NCBI GenBank assembly: GCA_037975125.1
Contig: CM075853.1
Location: forward strand, 94,778,543-94,842,542
DNA: 64,000 nucleotides
DNA from: Latrodectus hesperus
Taxonomy: Eukaryota; Arthropoda; Arachnida; Araneae; Theridiidae
Reading direction: 5' to 3'
Each line of letters begins with the position of its first letter. Position 1 is the first letter of the stretch. The translations under genes and the position numbers were made by a program. Positions 31,312-44,529 of this stretch are shown one piece after another. The notes beneath the pieces were generated by a model that did not search any database, was not told the DNA's origin, and worked only from the letters and a program-made list of their open reading frames with translations.

Positions 31312-32900
31312 GATCTTGAATTGCTATTGGAATTTCTGTGTTAAAATTTTCAAATTGTATTATTTCTGAAATTATTATTATTTTTTTTTAATTCTAATAT
31401 ATATAAAGTAGGCAAAAGGGTTTTTTTTAAGGGTGTACATATTAAATGCAACATTTTACATCTATGTAAAAAAACTTTCTACATATTTGGTGCTTTTTTT
31501 TAAATACTACTATGACTGAACAAGATTAGTTTATATAATATAAACTGTTAACAGTTCAAATTACATTTTAAATTATTACAATTCAAATTAAGCTAAAAAT
31601 TTAATGAAATTGTTATCTTAATTTAAATTGTAATTTGTAAACTTCATTGTGAAAACATGAATAAGTTGAGATTATTGTGTTGTTTAAGCATAAAATAGTT
31701 TTTAGATTGATAATTTGTTTTGAAAATCTCTTCTCATTCCAGCATCATATCAAATTTTGATTGAATATTTTATCTGACTTTTGAGTTAAATTCATCCTTT
31801 TTTATTTACATTTTGATTGTTTTGCCTTTTTGTTTTTAGATCTGATTTTTCTCACAACTGTTGATAAAATTTGTGTAGCCTGTTAAAAATTTGAATCTCA
31901 TTTTTTTTAGAAAACCATCATGGTTTCAGAATAAGCTTTAATTTTATCACTGAGCAAATTTTGGTATGAAATTAAATAATTTTACTTTGTGCAAATATAA
32001 ATGGCTTTGATTATTCAAAGATTTTATTTCATTATATTGTTTTTAATGTGTATCTATTTTACTAACTATCTGTCAATGGATATTTTTATACTTATTTTTT
32101 ATCTAAAAATGTTATTTAATAGATATTTATTAATACTTATTTTTTATCTAAAAATAAAATTTGAAACCATTGACAAATCAGTGTTAATTTGCCTGAACTT
32201 CCCTCTCTTAATTCCCAATAAGTAAACTTGCATTTTGAATTACATTATAAGTGAAATACATTACTTATTAAATTTTATAATGTATTTTTTATGTGTATTA
32301 ATGTATAAGATTTTATTTGTCCAAAGTAATTTATATTTTTCATCAAAGAGGTGTGTACTGTATTGATACAAGTCTGCCAATCACTTATTGATGGCATGAA
32401 TAATTCATACTCATCATGAATAATGTGAAAAGTAGCCATCACGATTGTTTCTCTTGTTATAGGCAGCTAATGAAAGAATAAGTTGTAATCCTATAAAGTG
32501 TGAATTTTCGTCTCTTTTCAGGGATTGAACAATACTTCCTCTGGTTCTCACAAGCACATTAATTGAGTAGCATAGTATGTAACTAAACGTTTCTTTATTC
32601 TTTCTAAGCATTGTAAGACTGAAACTGGATTTCTGTTATACTATATTTATGTAAAACTGCCATGCATATATATGCCATTCACGCTTAACTTGTATGTTTA
32701 TTTGTTGATGATGATGTATTGAATGTCTTTACAGCTTCTTAGTGTACTTGATCCTGTTTGTTTTGTGCTGTGGAGTATGATTTTTACCTGATTTTTCATG
32801 TTTTACCTGTATTTCTATTCATGCAGATTTCCTAAATGTGCACTCTTTATCTTAATAAAATGATGAATTTGCTACTGGTAACTTATTTTTTGACATTTTT

Positions 32901-34109
32901 GGCATCCCACTATTTTTGGACATACATTTTCAAAAAAAAAAAGTTGAGATAATTTTTTTTGGCGTAAATTGCTATTTTTTCACATTTTATTGGAGCTTAT
33001 TGAAAATTCTGTATGAAAAGATTCATTATAGTAAATGGCACATTCAATATAAATGACTTCAAAATTATTTAAAAATACAACACTATGGTAAATTGAAATA
33101 GGCACCCCCAGGAACATCACAGGTATGATATTTTGAACAATATTATTAAATGTATGACATATCAGAGTGAATAAAAATACCTAAAACTAAAGCATTATAA
33201 AAAAATAAATAAGAAATGTGGGAACTATACTTTAGGAGTGCATTAACTATCTAAAAGAAGTACATATGAAGTATTCTCACACATTATATTGTAAAGATTA
33301 AATTACAACAATGAAATTTTAAATTGATAGATAATTTTTTATCAAAAATAATGATGCCATATTGTGTATCATATAAGGTCTTCAAAATCTGATTTATCTC
33401 CATTTGTATTAAAAAGATTAGCAAATTCTGATCTAAATAATCTAAGTATGCCAGATAGTATTGTTGCTACAGACATTTGATTGCGTACATATCTAGTCTT
33501 GTGTGTATCAAGCCTCTACAGGGATTTTAGAGAAATAAAAAAATATGTATTTGAAAAAACCTATGATTCATACTGTTATGGGAGAACAGGCTTTAATTGT
33601 TTAATATCTTCTGCTAGTAAATAATGATTTAGTACCATAGGCAATCATTTTGTGAACTCGGGAAGTGATCGATAAAGTAGTTGATAAAATAGGGAAATTA
33701 GTATTAAACCTTAAAGCTAAATTTTTTTGGTACTAAACTGCTCTCAATAGATAAAATAATAAAAAAAAATATTTAATATGTACTAAAGAAACAGGCAAAA
33801 TAAAATTCCTACTTATCAATTTGTATTTTCATTTTGATGAAAAATCAGGCAAAGTAATCACTTATTTTTTCAAAACTGCTAAAATTTTCCATTTTTTAGA
33901 TGTGCTAAAGTATTTTACTGTTGTTTTTCTCAAAAAAAAATAATAATAATGTTAGCAATTCGTCTGCTTGTTTTGCAGACAATCCTAAGACTATTGATTT
34001 TCTTGTTTGATATCTATAAGTTTATTTTCAATCATTTAATTATCCTTACTTACAAATTACATTATTTTATATATAAAATGATTTAAATATCATATAAAAA
34101 AAGACCAAC
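32901..34109. other. AT-rich region, nothing recognised
   Basis: No coding, repeat-family or RNA signal seen. Confidence 0.7.
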
Positions 34110-34121
34110 ATTAAGAAAATA

Positions 34122-34480
34122 GGGCTGTGGTAGCCTAGTGGTTAGGACATAGGCATTCTGTCTGGAAGGGCTGGGTTCGATTTCCAAATGCCACGAAAGA
34201 GCCACCGAGTACATGCGATATATGAGCTCGTTAAATTTGTGGAAGTCCTGTTTCGGTCGTTGAGCAGTTGCCATGTGTATAATTATCCGAAGAAAATTTC
34301 CTCCCCCTCCAGATCAAAGTCAAAATTGAGAAAGTGGATCCTCTGATGTGCCATCTATTGGAGGAGTCCTAGAACAAAGCCGTACTTTCGTGGTGTTCTG
34401 ATTAAAACAGAAGACCTAACCTTCTGACTTAATTTCGAATAGCCGTCGGCTTGGCTTGTCCAAGAGTCATAAGTAACAAT
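34122..34480 (+). mobile_element. tRNA-headed SINE (359 bp), 12-bp duplication
   Basis: Head gggctgtggtagcctagtggttagg with an A-box-like segment at 34131-34146 and B box GGTTCGATTTCC at 34174-34185. The body continues with ttcctccccctccagatcaa and a 3' tail (ctggcttaatttcg-type: gacttaatttcgaatagccg, then cttggcttgtccaagagtca and taagtaacaa). Bounded by the perfect duplication attaagaaaata (34110-34121 and 34481-34492). The same tail occurs at 35105-35313 on the - strand and, on a different head, at 49823-50219. Open frames across it on both strands are artefacts. Confidence 0.9.
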
Positions 34481-34492
34481 ATTAAGAAAATA

Positions 34493-35096
34493 CTGAAATG
34501 AAATTTCGGACAGCAGTGTGTTTCGTTGTCGAAGTTCATGAATGAGTAACTCATCTTCATTCAAGTCACCTGGTAAATATTCTCGCTTTCTTCAGCTATT
34601 GTAGCATGGATAGACAATGGTTGAGGCTTGAACATCAATTTCATAAGACGATTCTAAGCCATAATCATTCCTTGCAAGATTACGATATTTGCACTTGTAA
34701 TTATAATTTGAGGCTGGGCTGTAAAACGGGATTTTTGTGGGAGAAATCCCACAAGAATTGCGTAAAAAATTCAAGATTTCCACTTCAGCAGTGCAGTTAA
34801 TTATCTACAATTCGGAGGGCTTACGATTCTCCAGTGAAAACGTTGATTCAAGTCCCTTAACAATAAAATAAATAATTTAAAAAAAATTGGAAAAAACCTT
34901 TAAAAAATAACAAACGAAAATAATTTTTTGCAAACTCACTTATGCAAAAAATTTTGCGAAAATGCCTCGACAAAATAGAATTTTCAGAATTCGTAATTGG
35001 AAACAAATTGTCATTGTATCTCCTATTAGCGATCAGCTATTATATCGTAAAATCGTGAGCGTTCGTAAATTTGAGGTTTGTGAAAACGAACGTTTA
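34493..35096. other. Intergenic, nothing recognised
   Basis: Several short open frames on both strands (34592-34800 and 34962-35153) have no recognisable domain or splice context. Confidence 0.6.
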
Positions 35097-35104
35097 TTAT
35101 ATAT

Positions 35105-35313
35105 GTTGTTGTTACTTAAGACACTTGGACAAGCCAAGCTCGCTATACCTTAGCTATGCGAATTTAAGTCAAAAAGGAGCGTTTTTCGTTTTAATCAGAG
35201 CCCCACAAAGGTGAAAAGTACGTCTTTGTTCTTTTTTAAATTCTCCAATAGATGGTACTACCAGAGGTTCCACTCCCTCAATTTTCACATTGATCTGAAG
35301 GGGGAGGAATTTT
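35105..35313 (-). mobile_element. 5'-truncated SINE, minus strand, same family as 34122
   Basis: Its reverse complement matches the 3' 200 bp of the SINE at 34122-34480, including ttcctccccc.tcagatcaa, the ccatctattgga block and the tail cttggcttgtccaagtgtc.taagtaacaa. The tRNA-like head is missing. Flanked by a short candidate duplication ttatatat (35097-35104 and 35314-35321). Confidence 0.85.
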
Positions 35314-35321
35314 TTATATAT

Positions 35322-38300
35322 ACAAGGGGTTATTAAAATAAAGGAAACAGTTCTTACATTTTCGAGGAATACTTTGTTGATATAACGTTAGACTGTCTTT
35401 GGTATGTAATACAGCTTAGATTCTCCCGAAAACTGAAGCATACAAATACTGAATAGCAGTTAAAGTATTACACCATTCTTCATACAGATTCTGTAAAAGT
35501 CTTGGGAGAAATGCCAGTAGAGAATGTAATTTTGGAACAAACACTCTAAAATAAAGAATTATGATTACATTATATTGAAGTTGGGAGATTGTACGGGCAA
35601 ATGTAGTTGTTTCATTTCTTTCTCATACTTATCAAATGACTGGACAACTTGCATGAATAAAATCATTATCATCCCACTCGAAAGTTTAATCTCTGCAAAA
35701 CAAAATTTGCCACATAGGATGGACCTGGTCAAGTATAGAATTTTTCTATATTTCTTCCTAGCGATAGTTCCTTTCTGGTTTATGATTGTGGCAGCAGAAA
35801 ACTACGACACGGTTGCCCATATCATGATACATTAATTTCCATCCTTTATTGGGAAGAGACAATCACGGATATTCGCTCGTACAGATATCTTCTAGAAGTA
35901 CTCCCTACCTGTTATAGGAAATAGTGATTTATCTTGCTATATTCTTTTATCCCCTTATCAATCGACAAGTTTTTGTGGCAGTGTCACCGCGAACATTACA
36001 CTTACATGTGAGAACTGCTACTTTGCCGTTAAATATCTGTTTATGAAAGTGCTTGATTAATATATTGACATCAATGAATCTAAATGCTGACTGAGCTCTG
36101 CTGACACTTGACTACAGTTGCTTTATATTATATTACTGTCTATCACCTCTCCACTCAGCTCTTTCTTTTCTCGACTCGGCTTTATCACGCTTGCCTTCTC
36201 TCGCTAGATAACTTTGGACATCGTTCCTAGAACGCCTATAATCTGAGATGATTTCATTACACTGCTCTAGCTAATGGGACTTCTATAATTTGGTCTCCTT
36301 TAATGTCCGAGTTCTGACTACATTTTTGATAAAATTGCAAGTTTTATACAACTTTACTAAAAGAACTTCATATATTATCTTTTTCATCGGAAAAAAATTA
36401 ACTTACGTTGCTTACAAACCCCGTTCCTAAATGCATTATTATTTTGATAACTTTCTGAATATATACGAAACTAATTAAAATTTTGTTGGAGTATAAGAAT
36501 TATATACTGTACTGCAAAATAAATCATTTTTAAAGAAATTTTTTTTTTGGCACCGAGATTGTGATAGCATTGCAAAGTGTGAGAAATACAGCTTATGATG
36601 GCATATTTTAACGTTGGATTTAAATTTGCTCTAACTTGGATGTGGTAATTCCATATTGTGATAGTTATTGTCCGAAAAATAATAAAGAAAATTTTAATGT
36701 ATTGCTGAGAGAAAACTGATACACAAGAAAAGTTGCAAAAAGAATCCTAAGTGGTTGCTCCATATGAAAAAAAAAAAAAAAAAAGAATTGGTTATTGGTT
36801 TGCGATCTGATGGAGAATCAACAAAATCCATTATTAATATCAGCTTTTCTAATAGGTGGAAGCAAAATAATTCGTTTTCGAATGAATCGATTATTTGTGT
36901 TAAAACTCTTATATTATAATGTAGTGACAATAATGAACAAAAATCATATTGTTATTGGTTATCGCTATAATAATTTTTTTTTGACATTATGATGACAATG
37001 TCATGATGTGTTAAGATTCTACCTATTCCTATCAGACAGCTAATTGATTGTTGCTTGATGTCGGAATATTTCTGTTCAAACGCATGATCCATAGAGAGAG
37101 GGATAATAGATTTTCCGGATAATGAAAGTACTTTTACACCTTCTCAGTACGATGGTTTTCAGAGGTATCGATTTTGAAACTTCTATAACTCGAACATGAA
37201 TATAATTCCTTTCATTTCTAAGCTGCTGCGGTCTTAAAACAAGAGATGGTATCAAAATAAATAATAGTGTTTTATCGGGTTAATGTGACACATTATCAGT
37301 TGCCGATGTCTGTCGATAAGGAAATCTCTTAACAGCCAACTTCCTTGTAATTTTTATCACCGTCGAATAATTTGTACCAAGTAACGAGACTTATACCCAC
37401 AACAGTCACCTCTTAACGTTATGTTACCCCAATGGAGAAACGTCGAATCTTGTGGAACATTTTATACTCTTTCAGTCTTTGATTGTGTCAGGTACAAAAT
37501 TAATTACCTTTCGGTTATGGGAATAACCACTTTCTCCTTCAAGCTATTGTGGCATATTTAAGTATTTTTCTATCGTATTTAAAATTAAATCAAGCTTTTA
37601 TTAAATATATCGGGTTATTTCTTTTTTGTATTTTGATAAACAGAATTTTATTTCTTGACTGATTCGAATACATGAAGTTACTGGACATGTCATTTATTGA
37701 AAACTTTTAATTTTTTACATATCATGATTTAACTATAGAAAAACTATACATTCTGATCATTACATAAAAGTTTTTTACCATACCAAAATGCTTCTATCAA
37801 CTTAATGTGGCCTATTATTCTGCAGAAATTTCTTTATACGAGGAATGATTTGATTAGGATCTATCTTGAATTCCAAACATCAACGTTGAAGTGGTATTGG
37901 AACCCCGAACTAAGTGGAACTGTATGAAGTGTTTTCACTATTGAATTCTGTTATTAATAGTGGCTGAATCAGTTATGACACTGATTTCAGTTATAAATTT
38001 ATGTATATCAGTGCGATTTGATGGCGCAAACATTGTCTTTTAGGAATTTTTGAGTTTCATTTTCCATCATTAAAAAAAAATCTGACCAATACGGCCTAAA
38101 AATGGGGGAAAAATGAAATGGAATTTACATTAATATTTCCCATGAGTTTTGACAATAATTTAATGAAAGAATTTTGACCTTTTACAACCATAACTTTTAT
38201 TTGATACTGTAAAGTAAATAGCTTTACATTTAAAGGTTGTAAAAAAACATTTGAATATCCATTGCAATATGGGGGGATCTATTCATTGATAATCAGGGAA

Positions 38301-38409
38301 CGTTTATATATATTACAAGTTGGTATCTATTACATTTCATATATTACAAGAGTGAAAATTTAATAAACTGTATATTATCAATTTTGAATAACGAACATGT
38401 TGCTTGAAC
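35322..38409. other. Intergenic, no gene recognised
   Basis: Includes an 86-codon frame at 35575-35835 with one hydrophobic stretch (YRIFLYFFLAIVPFWFMIV) but no homologue I recognise and no exon context. A poly-A run sits near 36768. The segment 36120-36260 is CT-rich and relatively GC-rich, of unknown nature. Confidence 0.55.
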
Positions 38410-38609
38410 AGCAATGGCCAAAATTGAGGTTTTTGGATTGGTAGGTCTCAGTTTCGATCAGCCATTGGTAAACAACGGGAGGTGGATGGTACGCTTATGC
38501 CTTCTCTATGCACATAATGTTAAGTAGGTTCTGGGGATTTTTCGGATTTCCCCCCTCACTTGAGGTGCGTGAATACAGCTCAATATCATATGCTCCTTCC
38601 TGCAGATAA

Positions 38610-38775
38610 TGCTTGATGTATATTAAAAAGACTTAAAACAGCCTTCCAGTGTTAGGAAGTTCAGTATATGGAACTAAAAATTCATCTCTCGTTGTCCAAC
38701 TATGAATGGAATCGAACCGATGACATTCCTTTCCAAAAAGGATGGTTGCGTTTCTCGACCACTGTGAGCTCTTTT
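38610..38775 (-). mobile_element. Probable tRNA-derived SINE head, minus strand
   Basis: The reverse complement has an A-box-like CACAGTGGTCGAG and a B box GGTTCGATTCC about 35 nt later, in a GC-richer segment. End points and duplication are not resolved, so boundaries are approximate. Confidence 0.55.
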
Positions 38776-39064
38776 GTTCCTTTGGTGTAAAAAGTTTTTT
38801 TCTTTTCTCCCGTTTATGTACCAAAATTTATAAACTGATAGTAAAATTCGATAAAAGAAAACATAAAAATTTAAAATTTTGTCACCTGACAACAAAATAA
38901 ATTGCAAATGGACAGGATCGTAAATCATTAAATCAAACGACAGTTTTCAAATATTATTTGAAACCACAGTAGTCTCGAAGGGGAAAACGTCGTTTCTATG
39001 ATTTGGAAGTAGTGGGTTTTTATAGTTTCGAACAATTGTGATGTTGAAAAGGGATATGTGTGTT

Positions 39065-39165
39065 AAAAGTTATGCTGGTATGGCATGGAGAGAAGAGTGC
39101 CAACTCAGGAGTTGCCTTCGTCATTTAATCGTATTTCTAAATTACGAAGCAGTTTATTGTGAATC
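39065..39165 (+). mobile_element. Fragment of the 5S-headed SINE family
   Basis: The stretch with gctggtatggcatgga, agaagagtgccaactcag, ttgccttcgtca and aaattacgaagca aligns with 49995-50085 of the complete copy (gctggtgtggcgtgga, agaagagagtgccagctcag, gtggcctcgtcac, aaattacgaggca). Neither head nor tail is present. Confidence 0.75.
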
Positions 39166-39169
39166 GTAA

Positions 39170-42100
39170 ATTTTCAGGGCAGAAATCGGAAGCCGAAAAT
39201 GTGCATTACAAGAAAACAACGAAACATCCAGTCTCGAGATTTTTGCTCTGTCTACTGCGAATAGCGATTATCTCAGACAATAATAAATAAGACCTCCGAC
39301 TCCAATTGACCAAGCCACAAAAAAAAAAAAAAACGGCATGATCTTTTGAAAAATTGGGGAAGGGAGTAAAAAGTACAGTAAGGACACAGTTCCCTCTGCC
39401 AGAATATTTACTTATCTGTATTCAGAACATATTTTTATCTTTCCAAAAAAATTTTAACTACTTTAAACTCAAGGCGCTGAATTTTAATTAGAGGATTAAT
39501 TTGAAATTTTGCGATTTTTTTTAATCTTTATTTTATTAAAATATCCAGGACTTGCTGTGTACTCCAGGGAGCTGAACTGGATCTCTATCAAATAGAAAAT
39601 AAATTAAAAAGAATGATGGAAAAATGAAAATTACCCATTTCACAATACCTAAAGTATGTGTACGAATTTTACACGTAATCCTACATAAATTAAAATTTAG
39701 TTATAGAAATTGCTTTCTTCGTGAATTGTTTATTATAATGATTTGATATGCAATTAATTTATACATAGAAATTAATTAATTATTTAAAAAATTTTCAGAA
39801 AGTTACAATTGTAATAATTTGTTAAATGTTTTTTCGCACTTTAAGAATTGCATTTATATTTTTCCCATATGCACGATGTTCACAATGGCTTATTACATAA
39901 AACGATTCGTAAAATAATATGCTCTTAGAAGCTCCTAAGTAATATTATCTTTGCTTAAATGATTTTAAAATAATTGTATAAATGTAATGTATTATATACA
40001 TGTAATATTTCAAATTTTATCTCTTATGTATAAGTATAGTGAGTCTAAAATTTGTTTTGATATATACTTTAATTATTTAAATATCAGTTATATTCTAATG
40101 AAATGAAAATTAAATTAATACTCTTCACACTGACTTAGGCTTGTGTGGAATACAAAAACTCATTAACTTCAATAGTTATCAATTTTTTTTAATTAAAAAA
40201 TGTGCTTTTTAAGTGACGGATTAAATAAAATTGATTATTCTAAAACACACATAAAACTGTGGAATTGAAAATTATAGAGACAAAATTTCTTCATAAATAT
40301 TATAATTAAATCGAAAAACTGGAATCAGGAAAATTCAAAGTATGCATATTTATTTCTTATCCTTATATTTTGTGTGAATTAAATAATAATTATTAATGAT
40401 TAAATTAATTTATTACATTTATAATAAATTATAAATAATGATTTTGTATTAAATAAATAACATTTATAGCTGTTTATGCATAATTTATAAACTTCAACTT
40501 GATAATGTACGTTTAATTTTGTATCATTTATACAAATTGAAAAATAAGAATATTTGTCAAATGAAGTGAACAATGATTCAAGAAATATTTACAACACAAA
40601 TATATGAAATGAGGGGAAATTTTTTAAATTTACATTTGTTTAATCTGCAAACATAGCAACAAAAATAATAATTTGCATATTTTGCTATGTAATTAGATTA
40701 AAATATATACCTATGTAATTTAATTTTTGCAAAATACCCACTATATAATTATGGAGTGAATTTTGAATATAGTTGAGATCTTTTTAATAGATTTATTTAG
40801 AAAATATAAAAAATATTTGTGTATTAATTGCAATTGCTTTTCATTATGTTTATATTCAACAATATCACATTATTGTCATTATATTCTTTATGTCATTGTT
40901 AATTTAATTAAATTTGTATAATTGTATATTTAAAAATGTTGGGTAATTTGTTTTCAAAATTTATATTTTCATTTATGATTTAAAAGAATGATCCATTTTA
41001 AATTCTTCAATCATCATTTTATCAGCAAAAATCATAGCATCTTCTATTATAAAAAATCTTTTTGATTTTTAAAAGTAAAAAATTCATGTTATATGTAAAT
41101 TATTCTTTCAATAGATTACAAAAGTAATCTTTCGTGAAATATTTGTTAATATTTCTAAACAGCAGTAAAACTTTTACCACCAATATAAGATGTTGTCTAT
41201 CTTACAATATATAGAGAAAGTTTGAGAGGAAAGAAAATTTTATGTGATATATGAAGGTGCACAATTGTAACTAATGAATTTCTCAGCATAAATAGTCCAT
41301 AACAAATTTTACAATTTCTAGCATGTTGGAGAATAGATGCGATTTGTCAGAAGTAAGTTAAAGATATAGAATACGTATGTAATTTCTATTTTATGATATT
41401 CATCTTAAAATTAGAGATTACCATTAAACATTTCAATTATCAATTTCAGATGAATTAATTATATAAAACAATTTATGCTTCTCCATTTTACATGCAATAT
41501 ATTTAAAAAACGGACACACATTTGTAAAACATAAAGAATTTAAAAAAAATTATCTCTCACAAAGACTGAACTTTCCAGTGCATATTTGCTTAAATGTTTA
41601 ATTATTTCTTAAATTCTATATTATTTCATTTTTAACACTTTGTAATTTTTATTTTTTATATTATTTTCTATAAATATATATGCTTTGTAAATAATTAATT
41701 TTACTATGTTATTTTATATGCATGCTTTTATACATTAAACTAAATGGTGGAAATCCACGGTAATTTAAATTTTAATCGGATTCTATCGTTTGTTGTTTTT
41801 TTGGTTAACTTTTTTTTATTACATTTAAGTTTTTGTTAAATGGTGAAAATAAATAAATTATTTTTAAAATTATAAAATGTGTTATTTTGAAATTAAAATT
41901 CAAATTTTATAAAGAAATAAGATCGCAATTTGAATAAATTATTAAAATCAATTAAGATATCTGTCCAAATTTTAATAAGATTTTAGTTTTCATTTGGTAA
42001 CTATACTTCTTTGCTTGTCATAAAAATTGAAAGGTATTCTATAAAACTATTATATGTTCCACATAAATATAATTCTTTCAAGGATTTGCCAAAATTAAAA

Positions 42101-42580
42101 AAAATATATATGATTTGCATCTTGTGTTAAAGTTTTTTTTTCAAATTAAACATAAAATTATCAAATTTTGAAAAAGTAAACATTTTTTCAATGAAATAAA
42201 TACATATTGCTTTTAATACAATAAAAAAAACTACCTTTGTCTGAAAAACTTATTTTAATGCACTTAAGTAGTACTTACGTTTCTCCGTTTGATGCCGCTG
42301 CTGAAACAGAATTCGCACCACCTGAATTCGAATATAGAATCAGTTTTTGATTGTGAGTTGGAAGTCTAACTATACATTGGTCTGTAGTGAGGATCTAGTA
42401 CAAAAATGTTGTTATATTAGGTTATTGCCACTGATTTTCGGTTGTCTTCTTTTGGCAACCAAAGGCGGTCAATATATAAAATAATCACCAAATTTATTAT
42501 TTTAAATAACGATCCATTGCTAAAATGAACATCTGAGTAGGCAATTTTTTCTTCATACGATGTCTTTACCAATTATGAAG
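39170..42580. other. AT-rich intergenic region, nothing recognised
   Basis: Strongly AT-rich from about 39700 to 42250 with no coding frame over 60 codons; no family recognised. Confidence 0.7.
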
Positions 42581-42599
42581 CAGTAGATTCTACGGAATT

Positions 42600-42715
42600 T
42601 TCAGCGCACTTCTCACTCTTCAACTGTGTCAGATATCGAACTCGCCACCTCCCGGTCACAAGAATGACATTTTCCAAGCTAACAAGTTCCTTAAATGGTG
42701 CGATAAACCACTTAG
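42600..42715 (-). mobile_element. Possible tRNA-derived SINE remnant, minus strand
   Basis: The reverse complement contains GTGACCGGGAGGTGGCGAGTTCGATATC, which resembles the variable-loop to B-box part of a tRNA-like head. The A box is weak and the ends are unresolved. Confidence 0.35.
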
Positions 42716-42889
42716 GGGGAAATATTTAAGACTTCTTTTGTCTCTATATCAAAAAAAAAAAAAAAAAACTCTCGTAACTTCTATTTTATTGAAACTTTGA
42801 TCGACTTTCTATGGAAACAGTGTTTTGACATTTAATCACATGATGCGCATCGTGTACGTGTTTTGATACAAAAGACGATCAGAAGAGAA

Positions 42890-43065
42890 AGTTTAATGTG
42901 ATGCATTCGAAGGCAGATGATGAGGTCGCGACCCCGTTGTGCGGGGAAGGTGAGGGTTTAGTGGGTGAGGGTCGGCCTCTTCTATCCTTGACCCGGGGGA
43001 ATCATCCACAAAGTCTTTCACTTCTATTTTCTCCTGCCGCACGTGAATACACTTCTTAAAGGATT
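42890..43065. other. GC-rich patch of unknown nature
   Basis: A sharply GC-richer segment in AT-rich surroundings (gaggtcgcgaccccgttgtg, gtgggtgagggtcggcctc, cttgacccgggggaatc). No long frame, tRNA box pair or known family is recognised; it could be part of another SINE or an old exon. Confidence 0.5.
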
Positions 43066-44084
43066 TTCCATTTCACTAATTTTATGGCGGCTTCCACCTC
43101 TAGAGAAAGCTCCCTTTTGTTTCTTTTGGAAGAATGGTTGAAAAGGAATTTTCAATTTTAATTTTATGGTACAAGTTGATTTGCTAAGCGACTGCATTTA
43201 AAAATTTTATGGTTGGCGGATTTATTCATTGATGATTTGAAGTTATTTAGACGAATTGATGAAAGAAATGTAAAGGTACTAATAAATTACCTTTCATAAC
43301 CATAAATTACAATACATTTTCGATGATGATATCATTCAATTTATCTGAAATGCTTAAAGAAAAAAAAATTTTTTTTAACTAGTACTTTGAAAATTGGGTA
43401 AGAAAACACAATGAATATTTAAGTTGAAACCCATATTCTATAATTATATATAGTAGTAAAAACGATATTTACTTAAATTAAGGCAATTTTTTTATTGTTT
43501 GATTTTCATGATTTATTAAAATAGGAATTAAATTTTAACAATTTTTAATTAAAATTAAAAGACTAGATGTCTCATGCATGTTGGCAAAAAGATACGAATG
43601 AAAAGGATCTATAAGACAATGTTACATGTACGAGTATATCTAAATCAGTAGTCGAATAAAGACAGAGCATACATAACATCTTCTGAAATTTTTTTACCTC
43701 TTTCTGAAATAACAAGTGTTTTAAAGTTATTTCTTTGATTTTTTCACGTTATGGAAGGTATATTCTCCGTAAAGATAAGAAAATACTATTTTGTAATCAC
43801 ACACGCACACATAAAAAAAGTTTTAGCAATGCAGTAAGATGGAGAACCGAATTATTAGTACACACACGGGCATTGGTAGTCATCGAAAGTGCAACATTTA
43901 AACAAATATAAAGACAATTCAAATAAAATAAGCAGTATGGTATGAAGATAAATGATTAAATTTGAAACAATGTTTGGGAGTTTACAAAAATGGGAAATTA
44001 ATATAAACTTTTGCTGACCCTTATTTAGTTTGGCACCGAATTGAACTGGGTTTGAATGAAAATACGGGTCAATTTATTTCATGC
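43066..44084. other. Intergenic, nothing recognised
   Basis: AT-rich, without coding or repeat-family signal. Confidence 0.65.
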
Positions 44085-44260
44085 TGCTTTAAGCGTATGC
44101 CACACTTCCTTACCCGAAGTAGCTTGAGAGGGGTAGCAGACTACTTTTACAACAATCCATGACCAAATGTTTTTAAATGATGGAGACCATGCAGTCCAGG
44201 ACAACAATGTAATATCCTCTATAACAAAAAAATTCTGCATATGTTCTTTGATACTACATT
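44085..44260 (-). pseudogene. Tc1-like transposase C-terminal fragment
   Basis: A minus-strand frame (44079-44342) ends with EDITLLSWTAWSPSFKNIW followed by SWIVVKVV. This matches the Tc1 family block I--L-WPA-SPDLNPIEN-WG, with Pro to Thr, Asp to Ser and loss of residues around PIE. The preceding HMQNFFVIED fits the strand between the second Asp and this block. Only the C-terminal third is visible; no TIRs were found. It is a decayed relic. Confidence 0.65.
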
Positions 44261-44364
44261 CTGAACTTTCTAATAGCTTAAGGTTATTGTTGTCTACTGC
44301 AAATTGTTCTTCCTTCTGTGAGAAAGTTTTATAGATTATCAACCGTATTCACGTGACACAAATG

Positions 44365-44525
44365 AGACAACTCGGAAAACTCCCAAGAATCCACTCCAAA
44401 CGTAGACAAACGTCCATTCAGAAGCACAACATTCATTACCAATTGTTCTATAGTATCTGAAATCGAACACGGGACTTTATGGTCCGAAAACGCTGCCTTA
44501 CCACTAGGTCACGATTAGGTCCTTT
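44365..44525 (-). mobile_element. tRNA-derived SINE, minus strand
   Basis: The reverse complement reads AATCGTGACCTAGTGGTAAGG (A-box region) and, about 35 nt on, CGTGTTCGATTTC (B box). The same head pattern recurs on the + strand at 53795-53855. The 3' end and duplication were not resolved. Confidence 0.6.
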
Positions 44526-44529
44526 GAAC

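Noticed and set aside
34083..34564. Minus-strand frames over the SINE
   Set aside because: They coincide with a SINE whose boundaries are fixed by a perfect target duplication.
35575..35835. Small membrane protein gene
   Set aside because: Single hydrophobic stretch in an AT-rich frame, no family resemblance, no splice or promoter context.
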